A stretch of DNA of 64,000 bases from Rhodoferax sp. (GTDB lineage Bacteria; Pseudomonadota; Gammaproteobacteria; Burkholderiales; Burkholderiaceae_C), in NCBI GenBank assembly GCA_008015235.1, contig SSFF01000005.1, forward strand, positions 62,001 to 126,000, in the 5' to 3' direction. The number at the start of each line of letters is the position of its first letter. Position 1 is the stretch's first letter. This document shows positions 9,411 to 19,200 of this stretch, one piece after another. A model generated the notes under the pieces. That model worked only from the letters and a program-made list of their open reading frames with translations, did no database searches and was not told the origin of the DNA. The translations under genes and the position numbers were made by a program.

Positions 9411-9470
9411 GGAATTTCGGCCTCTGGCCCGCTTGAATGCTCCGTATACAGCTACTACATTGATAGCAAA
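9411..9470 (-). repeat. Intergenic repeat family A, copy 1
   Basis: Read on the minus strand it starts TTTGCTATCAATGTAGTAGC and ends GCGGGCCAGAGGCCGAAATT. This is the least degenerate of eight related elements in the window. It fills the space between the operon 1 terminator and the stop codon of the convergent thioesterase gene at 9471, which it abuts exactly. Confidence 0.75.
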
Positions 9471-9968
9471 TCAGGACACGATGTAAGCAGCCGACCCGGT
9501 GGCCAGCAATTTGCCGTCGGCCCCAAAAAAGGCCATGCGCGTATTGGCCACGCGCGAGCCCAGACGCAGCACTTCGGCCTGCAGCTCGAAGTGGTCACCG
9601 ATGCCAGGTCGCAGGTAGTCAATGCGCAGATCGATGGTGCCGAGCTTGGCAAATCGGTGCAGCCTTTGCATGGGGGCTTCGTCCATGTGGCGCGCTCCGA
9701 TCGCGGCCATGCAGGCGAGTCCGCCCAGCGCGTCCAGTCCGGCGCTGATGACACCGCCGTGGACGCGGTTGTAGCTGAAATGCCCGACCAGTTCGGGCTT
9801 CATGGCGATGCGCCCGCGTACCTCCTGGGAGTTGATCTTGGTGATCTGCAGGCCCAGGACCTGGTTGAACACCACCATCTCTTCAAACACCTTCTTCAAA
9901 CCAGTCACAAACTCTGGCTCGAATTCGATGACTCCGGTCTCCTGACCGGGCTTGCCCTGGGGACTCAT
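9471..9968 (-). CDS. PaaI-family hotdog thioesterase
   Basis: This 165-residue single-hotdog protein belongs to the PaaI-like thioesterases acting on acyl- or aryl-CoA. The motif NRVHGGVISAGLDALGGLACMAA (about residues 68-90, written here only as landmark HGGVISAGLDALGG) holds the HGG and Asp characteristic of PaaI. The ATG at 9968 follows AAGGAG by seven bases. It is the last gene of a TetR-SDR-dehydrogenase-thioesterase operon, starting 9 bases after the dehydrogenase stop, so it probably recycles CoA from intermediates of that pathway. Confidence 0.85.
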   Translation of the reverse strand: MSPQGKPGQETGVIEFEPEFVTGLKKVFEEMVVFNQVLGLQITKINSQEVRGRIAMKPELVGHFSYNRVHGGVISAGLDALGGLACMAAIGARHMDEAPMQRLHRFAKLGTIDLRIDYLRPGIGDHFELQAEVLRLGSRVANTRMAFFGADGKLLATGSAAYIVS

Positions 9969-9977
9969 TGCAACTCC

Positions 9978-11153
9978 TTAAAGACCCAGCTGTCGCGAGG
10001 CCAGTTCCTTCATGATCTCTTCGGTACCGCCACCGATGGTCATGACTTTAACCTCCCGGTAGATGCGCTCGGATTTGGTTCCGCGCATGAAGCCCATGCC
10101 CCCCAGAATCTGCACCGCCTGGTCGGCACAGAACGCCATGGTCTGGGTAGCATGATTTTTGAGCAGGCACACCTGGGCCACCCACTCCGGCCCCTTGGCA
10201 TGCTTGTCCCCGCGGTCACCGGCATCGGCCCGCTCGGACACGGCTTGCAGCCAGGCCCGGGTCGATTCGATGCGCATCTTCATGTCCATGAACTTGTGGC
10301 GGATGACCTGGTGGTCGATGATGGCCGCGCCGAAGGTCTTGCGCTGGCGCGCCCAGTCCAGGGCCTCCTCGTAGCAGGCTTCGGCAAAACCCAAGGACAT
10401 GGCGGCCATCGACAGGCGCTCACCATTGAAGTTGGTCAGGATCATCTTGAAACCTGTGCCCTCTTCCCCCACCAGGTTGTCCACCGGCACGCGCACGTTG
10501 TCAAAACGCAGCTGCGCCGTGTCGGAACAGAGCCAACCCATCTTGTCCAGCGGCGTACGTTCCAGCCCCACTGCGGCACCCGGCACCATGAGCATGGAGA
10601 TACCCATGGGACCCTTGTCGGCCGGGTTGGTGCGCACCGCCACGGTGTACCAGTCAGCGCGGGTGCCCGAGGTGATGAAGATCTTCTCCCCATTGACCAC
10701 ATAGTGGTCGCCATCGCGAATCGCAGTGGTCTTGAGTGCCATCACGTCGGTGCCGCCACCGGGCTCGGTGATGGCCAGTGCGGCAATCTTGGCGCCAGCC
10801 AGCACATCGGGCACCACACGCTGCTGCAGCGCCGGACTGGCATGGCGGATCACTGGAGGCAAGCCAATGTTGTGGCTGAACAGGCTGGCCATGAGCCCGC
10901 CACTGCCCCCGGCCTTGGCCAGGGCAATGGTCAACGCGTTGCGCACTTTCCAGGGTGCAGGCGTACCACCGAACTGCTCGGGGTAGCCCATGGCCAGCCA
11001 GCCCAGGTCGGCCGCACGCTGGTACAGGCTGCGCGGGAAATATCCCTGTTTCTCCCACTCACCGATGTGGGCGCTGACCTCGGTCTGCACGAACTTGCGC
11101 GCGGCGTCCTCGAGGTGGGCAATGTCCTCGGCCGTGAATTCCATCTGACTCAT
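9978..11153 (-). CDS. Acyl-CoA dehydrogenase
   Basis: This 391-residue FAD enzyme introduces the alpha,beta double bond into an acyl-CoA. The family segments are ALAITEPGGGTDVMALKT, VVNGEKIFITSG, the FAD-binding region FKMILTNFNGERLSMAAMS and the C-terminal QILGGMGFMRG...IYREVKVMTIGGGTEEI. The usual YEGT catalytic-base motif is replaced by a GGGTEEI version common in short/branched-chain members. The start at 11153 has AAGGAG seven bases upstream; the reading frame stays open further back but that part has no homology signal and overlaps the SDR gene. Co-operonic with an SDR and a thioesterase. Confidence 0.9.
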   Translation of the reverse strand: MSQMEFTAEDIAHLEDAARKFVQTEVSAHIGEWEKQGYFPRSLYQRAADLGWLAMGYPEQFGGTPAPWKVRNALTIALAKAGGSGGLMASLFSHNIGLPPVIRHASPALQQRVVPDVLAGAKIAALAITEPGGGTDVMALKTTAIRDGDHYVVNGEKIFITSGTRADWYTVAVRTNPADKGPMGISMLMVPGAAVGLERTPLDKMGWLCSDTAQLRFDNVRVPVDNLVGEEGTGFKMILTNFNGERLSMAAMSLGFAEACYEEALDWARQRKTFGAAIIDHQVIRHKFMDMKMRIESTRAWLQAVSERADAGDRGDKHAKGPEWVAQVCLLKNHATQTMAFCADQAVQILGGMGFMRGTKSERIYREVKVMTIGGGTEEIMKELASRQLGL

Positions 11154-11161
11154 CTTGCTCC

Positions 11162-12049
11162 TTACTGGGGGGTGAAAACCTTGGGGGTCTGGGCCCGATG
11201 GAAACCATCGAATGCCTTGACTGATGGGCGCTCCAGGACCTCTCCCGATGCCGGCCGACCCGGCCAACCCATGCGCAGCTGGGGACGGGCGCCATCGATG
11301 CGCAAGGTGGTGCCGCTGATGAAGGCCGCCGCCGGACTGAGCAGGAACACGATGCCAGCCGCCGTTTCGGCTTCGGTGCCAAAGCGCCCCAGGGGCACGG
11401 TCTTGGCCATTTCGCGCAGCATCGGCCCCATTTCGGGCGGGTACTTGTCCATGCCGCTGGACGCGATGTAGCCCGGCGCCACGGCATTCACGCGCACGCC
11501 CTTGCAGGCCCACTCGGCCGCAGCGGTTTCGGTGAAACTCACCATGCCGGCCCGCGCTGCACCGCTGTGCCCCATGCCGGGCATGGAGCCCCACATGTCG
11601 GCCACGATGTTGACGATGGCCCCGCCGTTCTTGGCCATGCTTTGCAGATAGCACTCACGTGCCATCAGGAAACCGCCGGTGAGGTTGGTGTTGACCACCG
11701 CCTCCCAGCCCTTGGCGCTGATGGCCTCCAGCGGCGTCATGTACTGCCCACCGGCGTTGTTCACCAGCCCATCGATGCGCCCCTGCGCTTTCACGATGGC
11801 CGCCACCATCTCGCGCACCGCGTCTTCCTGGCGAATGTCACAGCTGTAATGGCTGACCCGACCACCATCCGCGCGGATCTCGGCCGCCACGGCCTCCAGC
11901 TTTTCCGGCTTGCGCCCTACCAGCACCACCTGGGCCCCGAGGGCGGCCAGTTCGTGCGCTGTGCAACGCCCGATACCCGAGCCCCCTCCTGTGACCACCA
12001 CCACCTGGTCCTTGAAAATTCCGGGTGCAAACACCGATGCGTACGCCAC
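11162..12049 (-). CDS. SDR oxidoreductase resembling trans-2-enoyl-CoA reductase (PECR-like)
   Basis: This 295-residue protein has a Rossmann fold with TGGGSGIG (about residues 21-28) and the NNAGG motif. Instead of the usual catalytic YxxxK it reads HSGAARAG, followed by EWACKGVRVNAVAPGYI; from memory this is the arrangement in human peroxisomal trans-2-enoyl-CoA reductase and 2,4-dienoyl-CoA reductases, so a reductase acting on enoyl- or dienoyl-CoA is the best guess. The start is GTG at 12049 with AGGAG 6 bases upstream, 3 bases after the TetR stop. The acyl-CoA dehydrogenase gene follows after 8 bases. Confidence 0.82.
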   Translation of the reverse strand: MAYASVFAPGIFKDQVVVVTGGGSGIGRCTAHELAALGAQVVLVGRKPEKLEAVAAEIRADGGRVSHYSCDIRQEDAVREMVAAIVKAQGRIDGLVNNAGGQYMTPLEAISAKGWEAVVNTNLTGGFLMARECYLQSMAKNGGAIVNIVADMWGSMPGMGHSGAARAGMVSFTETAAAEWACKGVRVNAVAPGYIASSGMDKYPPEMGPMLREMAKTVPLGRFGTEAETAAGIVFLLSPAAAFISGTTLRIDGARPQLRMGWPGRPASGEVLERPSVKAFDGFHRAQTPKVFTPQ

Positions 12050-12052
12050 TTG

Positions 12053-12727
12053 TTACTCCTTTAAAAACAAAGCCATGCAGGCGTCGGTCAGGTCCTGTAC
12101 CGACGCTTCCTTCTTTCCATCAAACCACTGCACCGACCAATTCAAGGCCCCCAGCATCAGCAGCCGGGACAGCTTGACCGGTGCGCCCAATGCCCCCTCC
12201 CGGTGCAAGACTCCCAGCACAGGTGACCAAGCCGCCTCGTACTGGGCCTGCAACTTGGCCAAGGCCGTACGCTGGCGCGCGCCCAGCGAGCGGTGTTCGT
12301 ACAGCATGACCGGCACGAAGTCGTTGCCGGGCCCGAGCAAGGTTTCAAAGTGGGAATGAATCAGCGCCCGCAGCTGCGCGCGCGCCTGGTGTACAGCTGC
12401 GAGGTCCTGGACCGCGGCCAGGGCCTGGTCCTGGCGCGCTATGGCACTGTGCATGCCCGCTTCCATGACCGCGTACAGCAGGTCGTCCTTGCTCTTGAAG
12501 TGGTAGAACGGCGAGCCGCTGTGCATGCCCACCGACTGGGCGATGTCGCGCGTGCTGGTGGCAGCAAAGCCCTTGCGCCGGAACAGCGCCGCGGCGGCCA
12601 TGATGAGGGCCTGGCGGCGGTTGCCGTCATCGCGTTCATCGAGTGTCTTGCGGGGACGTCCGCGTGGCCGCTTGGTGGGCACGGCAGCCGGGGGCGCGGG
12701 CAAAGTGGGGCTTGAAGAATCCGTCAT
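12053..12727 (-). CDS. TetR/AcrR-family regulator heading an acyl-CoA operon
   Basis: This 224-residue protein has a basic N-terminal arm (KRPRGRPRKTLDERD) followed by a TetR helix-turn-helix at about residues 38-84 (GFAATSTRDIAQSVGMHSGS, then FYHFKSKDDLL). The C-terminal ligand domain is unassigned. It is the first gene of the operon with the SDR, dehydrogenase and thioesterase, and an inverted repeat lies 28 bases upstream of its start codon. It therefore probably represses its own operon and is released by an acyl-CoA or related ligand, which is inference from the family. The same intergenic region could also influence the divergent GGDEF gene. Confidence 0.85.
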   Translation of the reverse strand: MTDSSSPTLPAPPAAVPTKRPRGRPRKTLDERDDGNRRQALIMAAAALFRRKGFAATSTRDIAQSVGMHSGSPFYHFKSKDDLLYAVMEAGMHSAIARQDQALAAVQDLAAVHQARAQLRALIHSHFETLLGPGNDFVPVMLYEHRSLGARQRTALAKLQAQYEAAWSPVLGVLHREGALGAPVKLSRLLMLGALNWSVQWFDGKKEASVQDLTDACMALFLKE

Positions 12728-12754
12728 TGCCCGCGAGCATAGCGGCTAGTCTTA

Positions 12755-12782
12755 TTTTTAGCAAGCAAATGCTTTGTAAAAA
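12755..12782. promoter_or_regulatory. Probable TetR operator (inverted repeat)
   Basis: Left arm TTTTTAGCAAGCA and right arm TGCTTTGTAAAAA match at 11 of 13 positions around a 2-base centre. The site lies in an AT-rich 69-base gap between the TetR gene (minus strand) and the GGDEF gene (plus strand), where an autoregulatory operator is expected. No other copy was found in the window. Confidence 0.6.
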
Positions 12783-12796
12783 TAAAAAGCAAAACA

Positions 12797-15700
12797 ATGG
12801 TAATGTTCCACCGCACACGCCCCCACATGAACACCATGTTCCCGCCCCGGATTCGCTGGACTGCCCTGTCGACCCGCATACTGCTCGGCGTGGTACTGGC
12901 GTTCCTGGTCTGTGTCTGGTCCCTGACTTGGTACACCAGCCACAACCTGCGTGCCGACCTGGAGCGGCGCATCAGCAGCCAGCAATTCGCCACGCTCAGC
13001 ATCCTGGCGCGTGGACTGCAGGCAGACTTCGACGACCGCATGCGCGCCCTGCGTACCGTGGCAAAGGATGTGACGCCGCAGATGCTTGCACAACCCCAGG
13101 CCCTGCGCACCCTGCTGGAACAGCGGCCGCTGCTGCAGGGCTATTTCAACGGGGGAACTGCCATTGTCGATGCCCATGGCCTGACCCTGGCCAGTACCGC
13201 CAATGCCCTGTGGCGAAGTGCCTCGCACCAACTTGCCCTGCCGACGGTGCTGGACGCGCTGCACAAGGACCAGACCGTGGTCAGCCCGCCACTGGCCGAC
13301 AACACCACCCCCAGCCCTTGGATCGCCATTGCCACACCCTTGCAGCAGCAGGATGGGCAACCGGTGGGGGCCATCGTGGCCGTCGTCAAGTTGCTGGACG
13401 ACAACTTCCTGGATGAATTCGTCGATGCACGCCACGACCCCAGCGGCGGCTACTACCTTGTCGATCCGCACACCCGCACGATCGTGACGGCCAGCGACAA
13501 GCGCCGCATCCTGCAACCCCTGCCGCCCACAGGGGTGGTCAGTGCCGAAGACCTGTTTGTCCAAGGCAGGGAAGGCTCCGCGGTCTACACCAACGCCCAG
13601 GGAGTGGAAGTCCTCAGTTCGAACCGGCGGCTGAGCCATCCGCCCTGGAACCTGGTCATTTCCCAACCGACCAGCGATGCATTTGCCCCGGTAGTGCTGC
13701 AGCAAAGGCAACTCATCGTCGCAGCCGGGGTGATCAGCACACTGGCACTGCTGCTGGGGCTGCCACTGCTGCGCCGGCAGCTTCGCCCCATGCAGGAAGC
13801 TGCGCGCGCCATCCGCAAGATGAGCCAGGGGCGCCTGCCCCACCAGGCACTCCCGGTGCCGCAACAGGCTGAACTGGGCAACCTCATCGCAGGGTTCAAC
13901 CAACTGCTGCGCACGCTGACCGAACGCGAAACCCTGCTGCGCAACCTGTTCGACACCAGCAGCGTCGGCATCCTCATGGTCGATACCCAGACGCGGCTGA
14001 TCCAGGTGAACCAGTGCATGGCGGAAATGTTTGGCTGCCCGATGGAGCAGCTGCTCGGCATGGAGTACGCCGACCTGATAGACCCCAGCGAACGCGAGAT
14101 CGGCCGGCTGCGGACCCAGTTCCTGCTGGAAGCCAAGTTCGACAGCGTGGACATCGACCGCCTGTTCCTGCGCCGCGACGGCAGCACCTTCTGGGGCCGC
14201 CTGACCGGTCGGCGCATCTACGGTCCGGACGGCCAGTTGCGGGGACTGCTCGGCGCCATCACCGACATCACCCAACGCAAGCGCCTGCAGCAGTTCGACC
14301 GCTTCCGCTCACAAACGCTGGAAAAACTGGCACACGATGAATCGCTCGACGACATCCTGATGCACACCGTCCAAGGGGTTGAGGACGTCACGCCAGGGGC
14401 CCTGTGCAGCTGTGTCCTGCTGACGCCCGACGGCAAGGCGCTGGGGCGCAGCATCAGCACGCGTCTGCCCACCTTCTTCACCCATGCCATCGAGGGACTG
14501 CCCATCGGCCCGAATGAAGGCTCCTGTGGCGCGGCCGCCGCCCTGGGCCAGCGGGTGGTGGTGGAGTCCATTGCGACCCATCCCAACTGGGAACCCTACA
14601 AGGCGCTGGCGGCCCAGGCAGGACTGGACGCCTGCTGGTCGCAACCGATTCTGGGCAGCGACGGGCGGGTACTGGGCGCCTTCGCGATCTACCACCCCCG
14701 CCCCAGCACGCCGACCGATGCCGACATCACCATCATCGAGCAATCGGCACGTCTGGCAGCCATTGCCATCGAACGCAGCGAAGCAGCCCGTCGCCTGCGC
14801 GAGAGCGAAGAGCACTACCGACTGCTCACCGAGGGCGTCAGCGATGTCGTATGGCGCCAGGACCGCAACAATGTGTTCACCTACATCAGCCCGGCTGATG
14901 AACGCATGCGCGGCTATGCCGCCCATGAAGTGGTGGGACACCACGTCTTCGAGCTGATGACCCCCCAGAGCATCGAAACCATCAAGTCCGTATCCAAGGC
15001 CCGGGCCGAACATCCGGGCGATGACATCGCCAGCAACACACTGACTTTCATCCTGGAGCAGAAATGCAAGGATGGCGGCACGGTCTGGACCGAAGTCCGC
15101 TCCACAGCCGAGCGCGATGCCCAGGGCCAGATTACCGGTTACCGCGGCATTTCCCGCGACATTACCGAACGACGTGCAATCGAGGCACGCCTGCAACTGG
15201 CCGCCAGCGTGCTGACCCATGCCCAGGAAGGCGTCATGATCACCTCGCCCGAGGGACGCATCCTGGAGGTCAACGCCGCGTTCAGCGACATCACGGGCTA
15301 CAGCCGCGAAGAAATCATCGGCGCCAATCCGCGCATCCTGCGCTCGGGGCGCCATCCGCAGGACTTCTATGAGACCATGTTCGCCCAGTTGCAGGTCGAA
15401 GGAAAGTGGCAAGGTGAAGTCTGGAACCGGCGCAAGAACGGCACCCTGTTCGCACTGAACGAAACCATCAGCGCGGTGCACGACAGCGCGGGTCAGCTGC
15501 AGCACTACGTGGCCCTGTTCTCCGACATCACGGCCTTGAAGGAGCAGCAACTGCGGCTGGAACACAGCGCCCATTTCGACGCGCTGACCGACCTGCCGAA
15601 CCGTGTACTGCTGATGGACCGCCTGCACCAGGCGATGGCCCAGTCCCAGCGGCGCGGCGAGCCCATGGCCTTGGTGTTTCTGGACCTGGACGGATTCAAG

Positions 15701-16093
15701 GCGGTCAACGACCATTACGGCCATGCGCTCGGCGATGACCTGCTGGTGGCGCTGGCCGCCCGCATGCGCGCCGCCCTGCGCGACGGCGACACGCTGGCCC
15801 GCCTGGGGGGCGACGAGTTCGTGGCCATTCTGGTGGACCTGCCCGCCAAGGATGCCTGCATACCCCTGTTGCAGCGCCTGCTGCTGGCAGCCTCCCAGTG
15901 GGTCCAGATCGATGACCGCCAGCTGCAGGTCAGCGCCAGTCTCGGCGTCACGCTCTACCCCCAGGACCCGGACGTGGAGGCCGAACTCTTGCTGCGCCAG
16001 GCCGACCAGGCCATGTACCAGGCCAAGCTGGGGGGCAAGAATCGCTACCACCTCTACACCCCGGCAGCAGCCACCGGACTCCAGGCACCATAA
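12797..16093 (+). CDS. Membrane-bound diguanylate cyclase: periplasmic sensor-HAMP-PAS-GAF-PAS-PAS-GGDEF
   Basis: This 1098-residue protein should make c-di-GMP. Order: membrane helix (about 28-46), a large periplasmic double-Cache-like sensor (47-305), second helix (306-324), HAMP-like linker, PAS (about 378-500), GAF (505-660), PAS (666-795), PAS (800-915) and a GGDEF domain (921-1085). The catalytic GGDEF signature is intact at residues 1004-1008 in LARLGGDEFVAIL. The first ATG at 12797 is used; 12803 and 12827 are alternatives and none has a good ribosome-binding site. The downstream gene is a paralogue with the same order of domains plus extra C-terminal ones. No EAL domain is present here. 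Confidence 0.92.
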   Translation: MVMFHRTRPHMNTMFPPRIRWTALSTRILLGVVLAFLVCVWSLTWYTSHNLRADLERRISSQQFATLSILARGLQADFDDRMRALRTVAKDVTPQMLAQPQALRTLLEQRPLLQGYFNGGTAIVDAHGLTLASTANALWRSASHQLALPTVLDALHKDQTVVSPPLADNTTPSPWIAIATPLQQQDGQPVGAIVAVVKLLDDNFLDEFVDARHDPSGGYYLVDPHTRTIVTASDKRRILQPLPPTGVVSAEDLFVQGREGSAVYTNAQGVEVLSSNRRLSHPPWNLVISQPTSDAFAPVVLQQRQLIVAAGVISTLALLLGLPLLRRQLRPMQEAARAIRKMSQGRLPHQALPVPQQAELGNLIAGFNQLLRTLTERETLLRNLFDTSSVGILMVDTQTRLIQVNQCMAEMFGCPMEQLLGMEYADLIDPSEREIGRLRTQFLLEAKFDSVDIDRLFLRRDGSTFWGRLTGRRIYGPDGQLRGLLGAITDITQRKRLQQFDRFRSQTLEKLAHDESLDDILMHTVQGVEDVTPGALCSCVLLTPDGKALGRSISTRLPTFFTHAIEGLPIGPNEGSCGAAAALGQRVVVESIATHPNWEPYKALAAQAGLDACWSQPILGSDGRVLGAFAIYHPRPSTPTDADITIIEQSARLAAIAIERSEAARRLRESEEHYRLLTEGVSDVVWRQDRNNVFTYISPADERMRGYAAHEVVGHHVFELMTPQSIETIKSVSKARAEHPGDDIASNTLTFILEQKCKDGGTVWTEVRSTAERDAQGQITGYRGISRDITERRAIEARLQLAASVLTHAQEGVMITSPEGRILEVNAAFSDITGYSREEIIGANPRILRSGRHPQDFYETMFAQLQVEGKWQGEVWNRRKNGTLFALNETISAVHDSAGQLQHYVALFSDITALKEQQLRLEHSAHFDALTDLPNRVLLMDRLHQAMAQSQRRGEPMALVFLDLDGFKAVNDHYGHALGDDLLVALAARMRAALRDGDTLARLGGDEFVAILVDLPAKDACIPLLQRLLLAASQWVQIDDRQLQVSASLGVTLYPQDPDVEAELLLRQADQAMYQAKLGGKNRYHLYTPAAATGLQAP

Positions 16094-16107
16094 GCGCCAA
16101 CTGCCTC

Positions 16108-16166
16108 TTTTGCTCTTATATTCGTAGCACCACAGGCAATCTGCATGCGGGCCAAGTGCCCCAAAA
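16108..16166 (+). repeat. Intergenic repeat family A, copy 2 (degenerate)
   Basis: Begins TTTTGCTCTTATATTCGTAG and ends GCATGCGGGCCAAGTGCCCC. It lies between the two GGDEF genes and has drifted from copy 1, but the left TTGCT end, the central GCATGCGGGC and the right GCC block are in the expected order and spacing. Confidence 0.6.
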
Positions 16167-16255
16167 CGTCTCCATTTGCGCCAGATCAGCCCTTCCCCCG
16201 CTGAACGGTGGTAAAAGAGCACCACAACTACACAATCCGCGTTGGATGGTCCCGC

Positions 16256-19200
16256 ATGGCGTTTTTTCGCAATCTTTCGCTTCGCACACGCATCAGCCTG
16301 CTGACCCTGGTCATTGTCCTCTCCTGCCTCTGGAGCCTGACACTGTATGCCAGTGCCACCCTGCACCGCGACATGCAGGTGCTGATCGAACAGCAGCAGA
16401 CCTCCACCGCACGCCTGATCGCCGAGGACATAGACCGCGAAATCCGGCGGCGCCTGGACACACTCCAGGCCATTGCCAGTTTCATACCCATCGGGGCACT
16501 GCAGTCCCCCCAGGCAGCGCAACACTTCCTGCAGAACATGCCGTCCGTCGAGGAGCTGTTCAATGGCGGTGTTACCCTGCACAACAGCCGTGGCATCACC
16601 CTCGGTGACACCCTGCCCGGCACGGGCCGCCTGGGTGTCGACTTCTCCGACCAATCGGCCCTGGCCCAGGCACTGGACCAAGGGGTTTCCAGCATCGGCA
16701 CACCCATGGTGGGCAAGGTGCTGCCAACACCCCAGATCACCATGGCCGTTCCCGTGCGGGACGCCGGCGGCATTGTCATCGGTGCGCTGGCAGGCACCAT
16801 CCAGCTGCAGTTGCCCAGCTTTCTGGACCCCATCCGCCACGGACGTTACGGCCTCGATGGCGACTACCTGCTGATCGACCGCGTTCACCGCATCTTCGTG
16901 GTCACCGCCAATCCGCCACGCGGACTCCAGAGCCTGCCACCGCCGGGAGCCAATGCGAAGATTGACCGCTTCGTGGCCGGACACGAAGGCGCGGCCACTT
17001 TCATCAACAGTGAAGGCGTGGAAGTGCAGGTGGCGGTGCACCAGGTGCCCTCGGCCCAGTGGCTGGTGGCGGTGTCGCTGCCAACGGCCAGCGCCTTTGC
17101 CCCGGTGCGCAACATGCAGACCCGCGTATGGCTGGCGGCCGCACTGGCGTCCCTGTTGGCGCTGCTGCTGACCCGCTGGATGCTGACCCGCCAGATGGCT
17201 CCGGCGATGCGTGCGATCGGCCAGCTGACCGAGCGCATCGCACAGGTCGAGCACGACAGCCCGGCCCAACCCCTGCCAGTTTCGCGCCCCGATGAGATCG
17301 GCCACCTGATCACCGCGTTCAACCAACTCCTTCTGGCACAGGCCCAGCGCAAGGCCATGTTGAGCGCAGTCCTCAACAGCAGCAATGTCGGCATTTTCTC
17401 GGCCGACCACCGCGGCCACATCACCCTGGTCAATGACACCGTAGGACGGCTGTTTGGACACCCCAACAGCCGCCTGATCGGCATGGAATACATGAGCCTG
17501 GTCGCCCCCAGTGAGCGTGAAGCAGCGCAGAACCACCGCGCATCGCTCAGCACAGCGGCAGAGCTGGACGTGGAAGTCACACGCCGGCTGGTCCGCGCCG
17601 ATGGCAGCGAATTCTGGGGCCATGTGTCGGTGCGCCGGGTTCAGCCCGGCACCGAAGGCGTGCGCGGCATTGTGGGCGTCGTCACCGACATCAGCGCGCA
17701 GGTCGATGCGCACGACTACGAGCTGTTCCGCCGCCACACGCTGGAGTTGCTGGCACACACCACACCATTGCCGCAGACACTGGAAGCCATTGTCAAAGGC
17801 GTGGAAGAACTTCGTCCTGCGGCACTGTGCAGCATCCTGCTGCGCCAGCCCGATGGAAAGCACCTGGGCCAAGGCATTGCACCCAGCCTGCCGGCCGAGT
17901 ACAACGCGGCCGTGGAAGGCCTGGAAATCGGGCCGTTCGCAGGCTCCTGCGGCGCCGCCGCCTTCACCCGGGAACGGGTGGTTGCACATGATCTGCAAAC
18001 CCACAGCAACTGGGCCGCCTACCGCAAGCTGACCGACCGCTTCGGGCTGCGCGCCTGCTGGTCACAACCCCTGTTGGGACCGGATGGAGAGGTGCTCGGA
18101 ACCATTGCCCTCTACCACCGCATGCCGCAAACGCCCCAGGCACCGGACATTGCCCTCATCGAGCAGGCCGCCCACCTGGCCAGCCTGGCCATCACCCAGC
18201 ACCGCCATGCCCAGGCGGTACTGGACAGCGAAGCCCGCTACCGCGCAATGATCGAATGGTCGCCCCACCCGATGGCGGTGCACCGGCAGGGCATCGTCAT
18301 CTACGTCAACCCCGCCACGGTCCGCATGATGGCGGCCGACGATGTGCAGGCGCTGATAGGGCGTCCCATCCTGGACTTCATCCACCCCGACTCCCGCGCC
18401 CTGGTGCTTGCGCGCAGCCAGCAGGTGGCGCAGACCGGACAGGACCTCCCACCGGTCACCGAGAAATACCTGCGCCTGGACGGCAACACCATCGATGTCG
18501 AGGCGGTGGCCACCCAGATCGTCTTCGACGGTACACCGGCCGTGCTGGTGTCCATGCAGGACATCACCCGACGCAACCAGAACCAGCGCCGCCTGTTGCT
18601 GGCCTCGCAGGTGTTCGACCACGCCCGCGAAGGCATCATGGTCACCGATACCCAGGGCCATATCGTCGAAGTCAATGCAGCGTTTGCCCGCATTACCGGC
18701 TATACCCGCGAAGAGGTCCTGGGCCAGACACCGCGTCTGCTGAACTCGGGGCGGCAACCCCGCAGCTACTACGCCACCATGTGGCAGACCCTGCGCGACA
18801 GCGGCAACTGGACCGGCGAAGTGTGGAACCGGCGCAAGAGCGGCGAAATCTACGCCGAACTGCAGACCATCAGCACCGTCCACGACGACCAGGGCAATCC
18901 GGTCAACTACGTCTCGCTGTTTTCCGACATCACCACCGCCAAGGAACACGCCCAGTACATCGAGCGCATTGCCCACTACGACGCCCTGACCAATCTGCCC
19001 AACCGCGTCCTGCTGGCCGACCGCCTGCACCAGGCCATGGTCCAGGCACAGCGCCGTGGCCTCAAGACCGGTGTGGCCTTCCTCGATCTGGACGGCTTCA
19101 AGGGCATCAACGACCGCCACGGCCACAACGTGGGCGACCAGCTGCTGGTGGCCCTGGCCGGGCAGATGCGCCAGGCCCTGCGCGAAGGCGACACCCTGGC

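Noticed and set aside
9393..11471. A 692-codon plus-strand frame opposite the thioesterase, dehydrogenase and SDR genes
   Set aside because: It spans three real genes on the other strand, has no recognisable motif and shows the His/Gly/Arg-rich composition of antisense translation.
14309..18004. A 1231-codon open frame antisense to both c-di-GMP genes
   Set aside because: It is in the shadow of two clear GGDEF genes; its translation is low-complexity, rich in Gly, Gln, Ala and Val with no domain. Long antisense frames are expected at this GC content.
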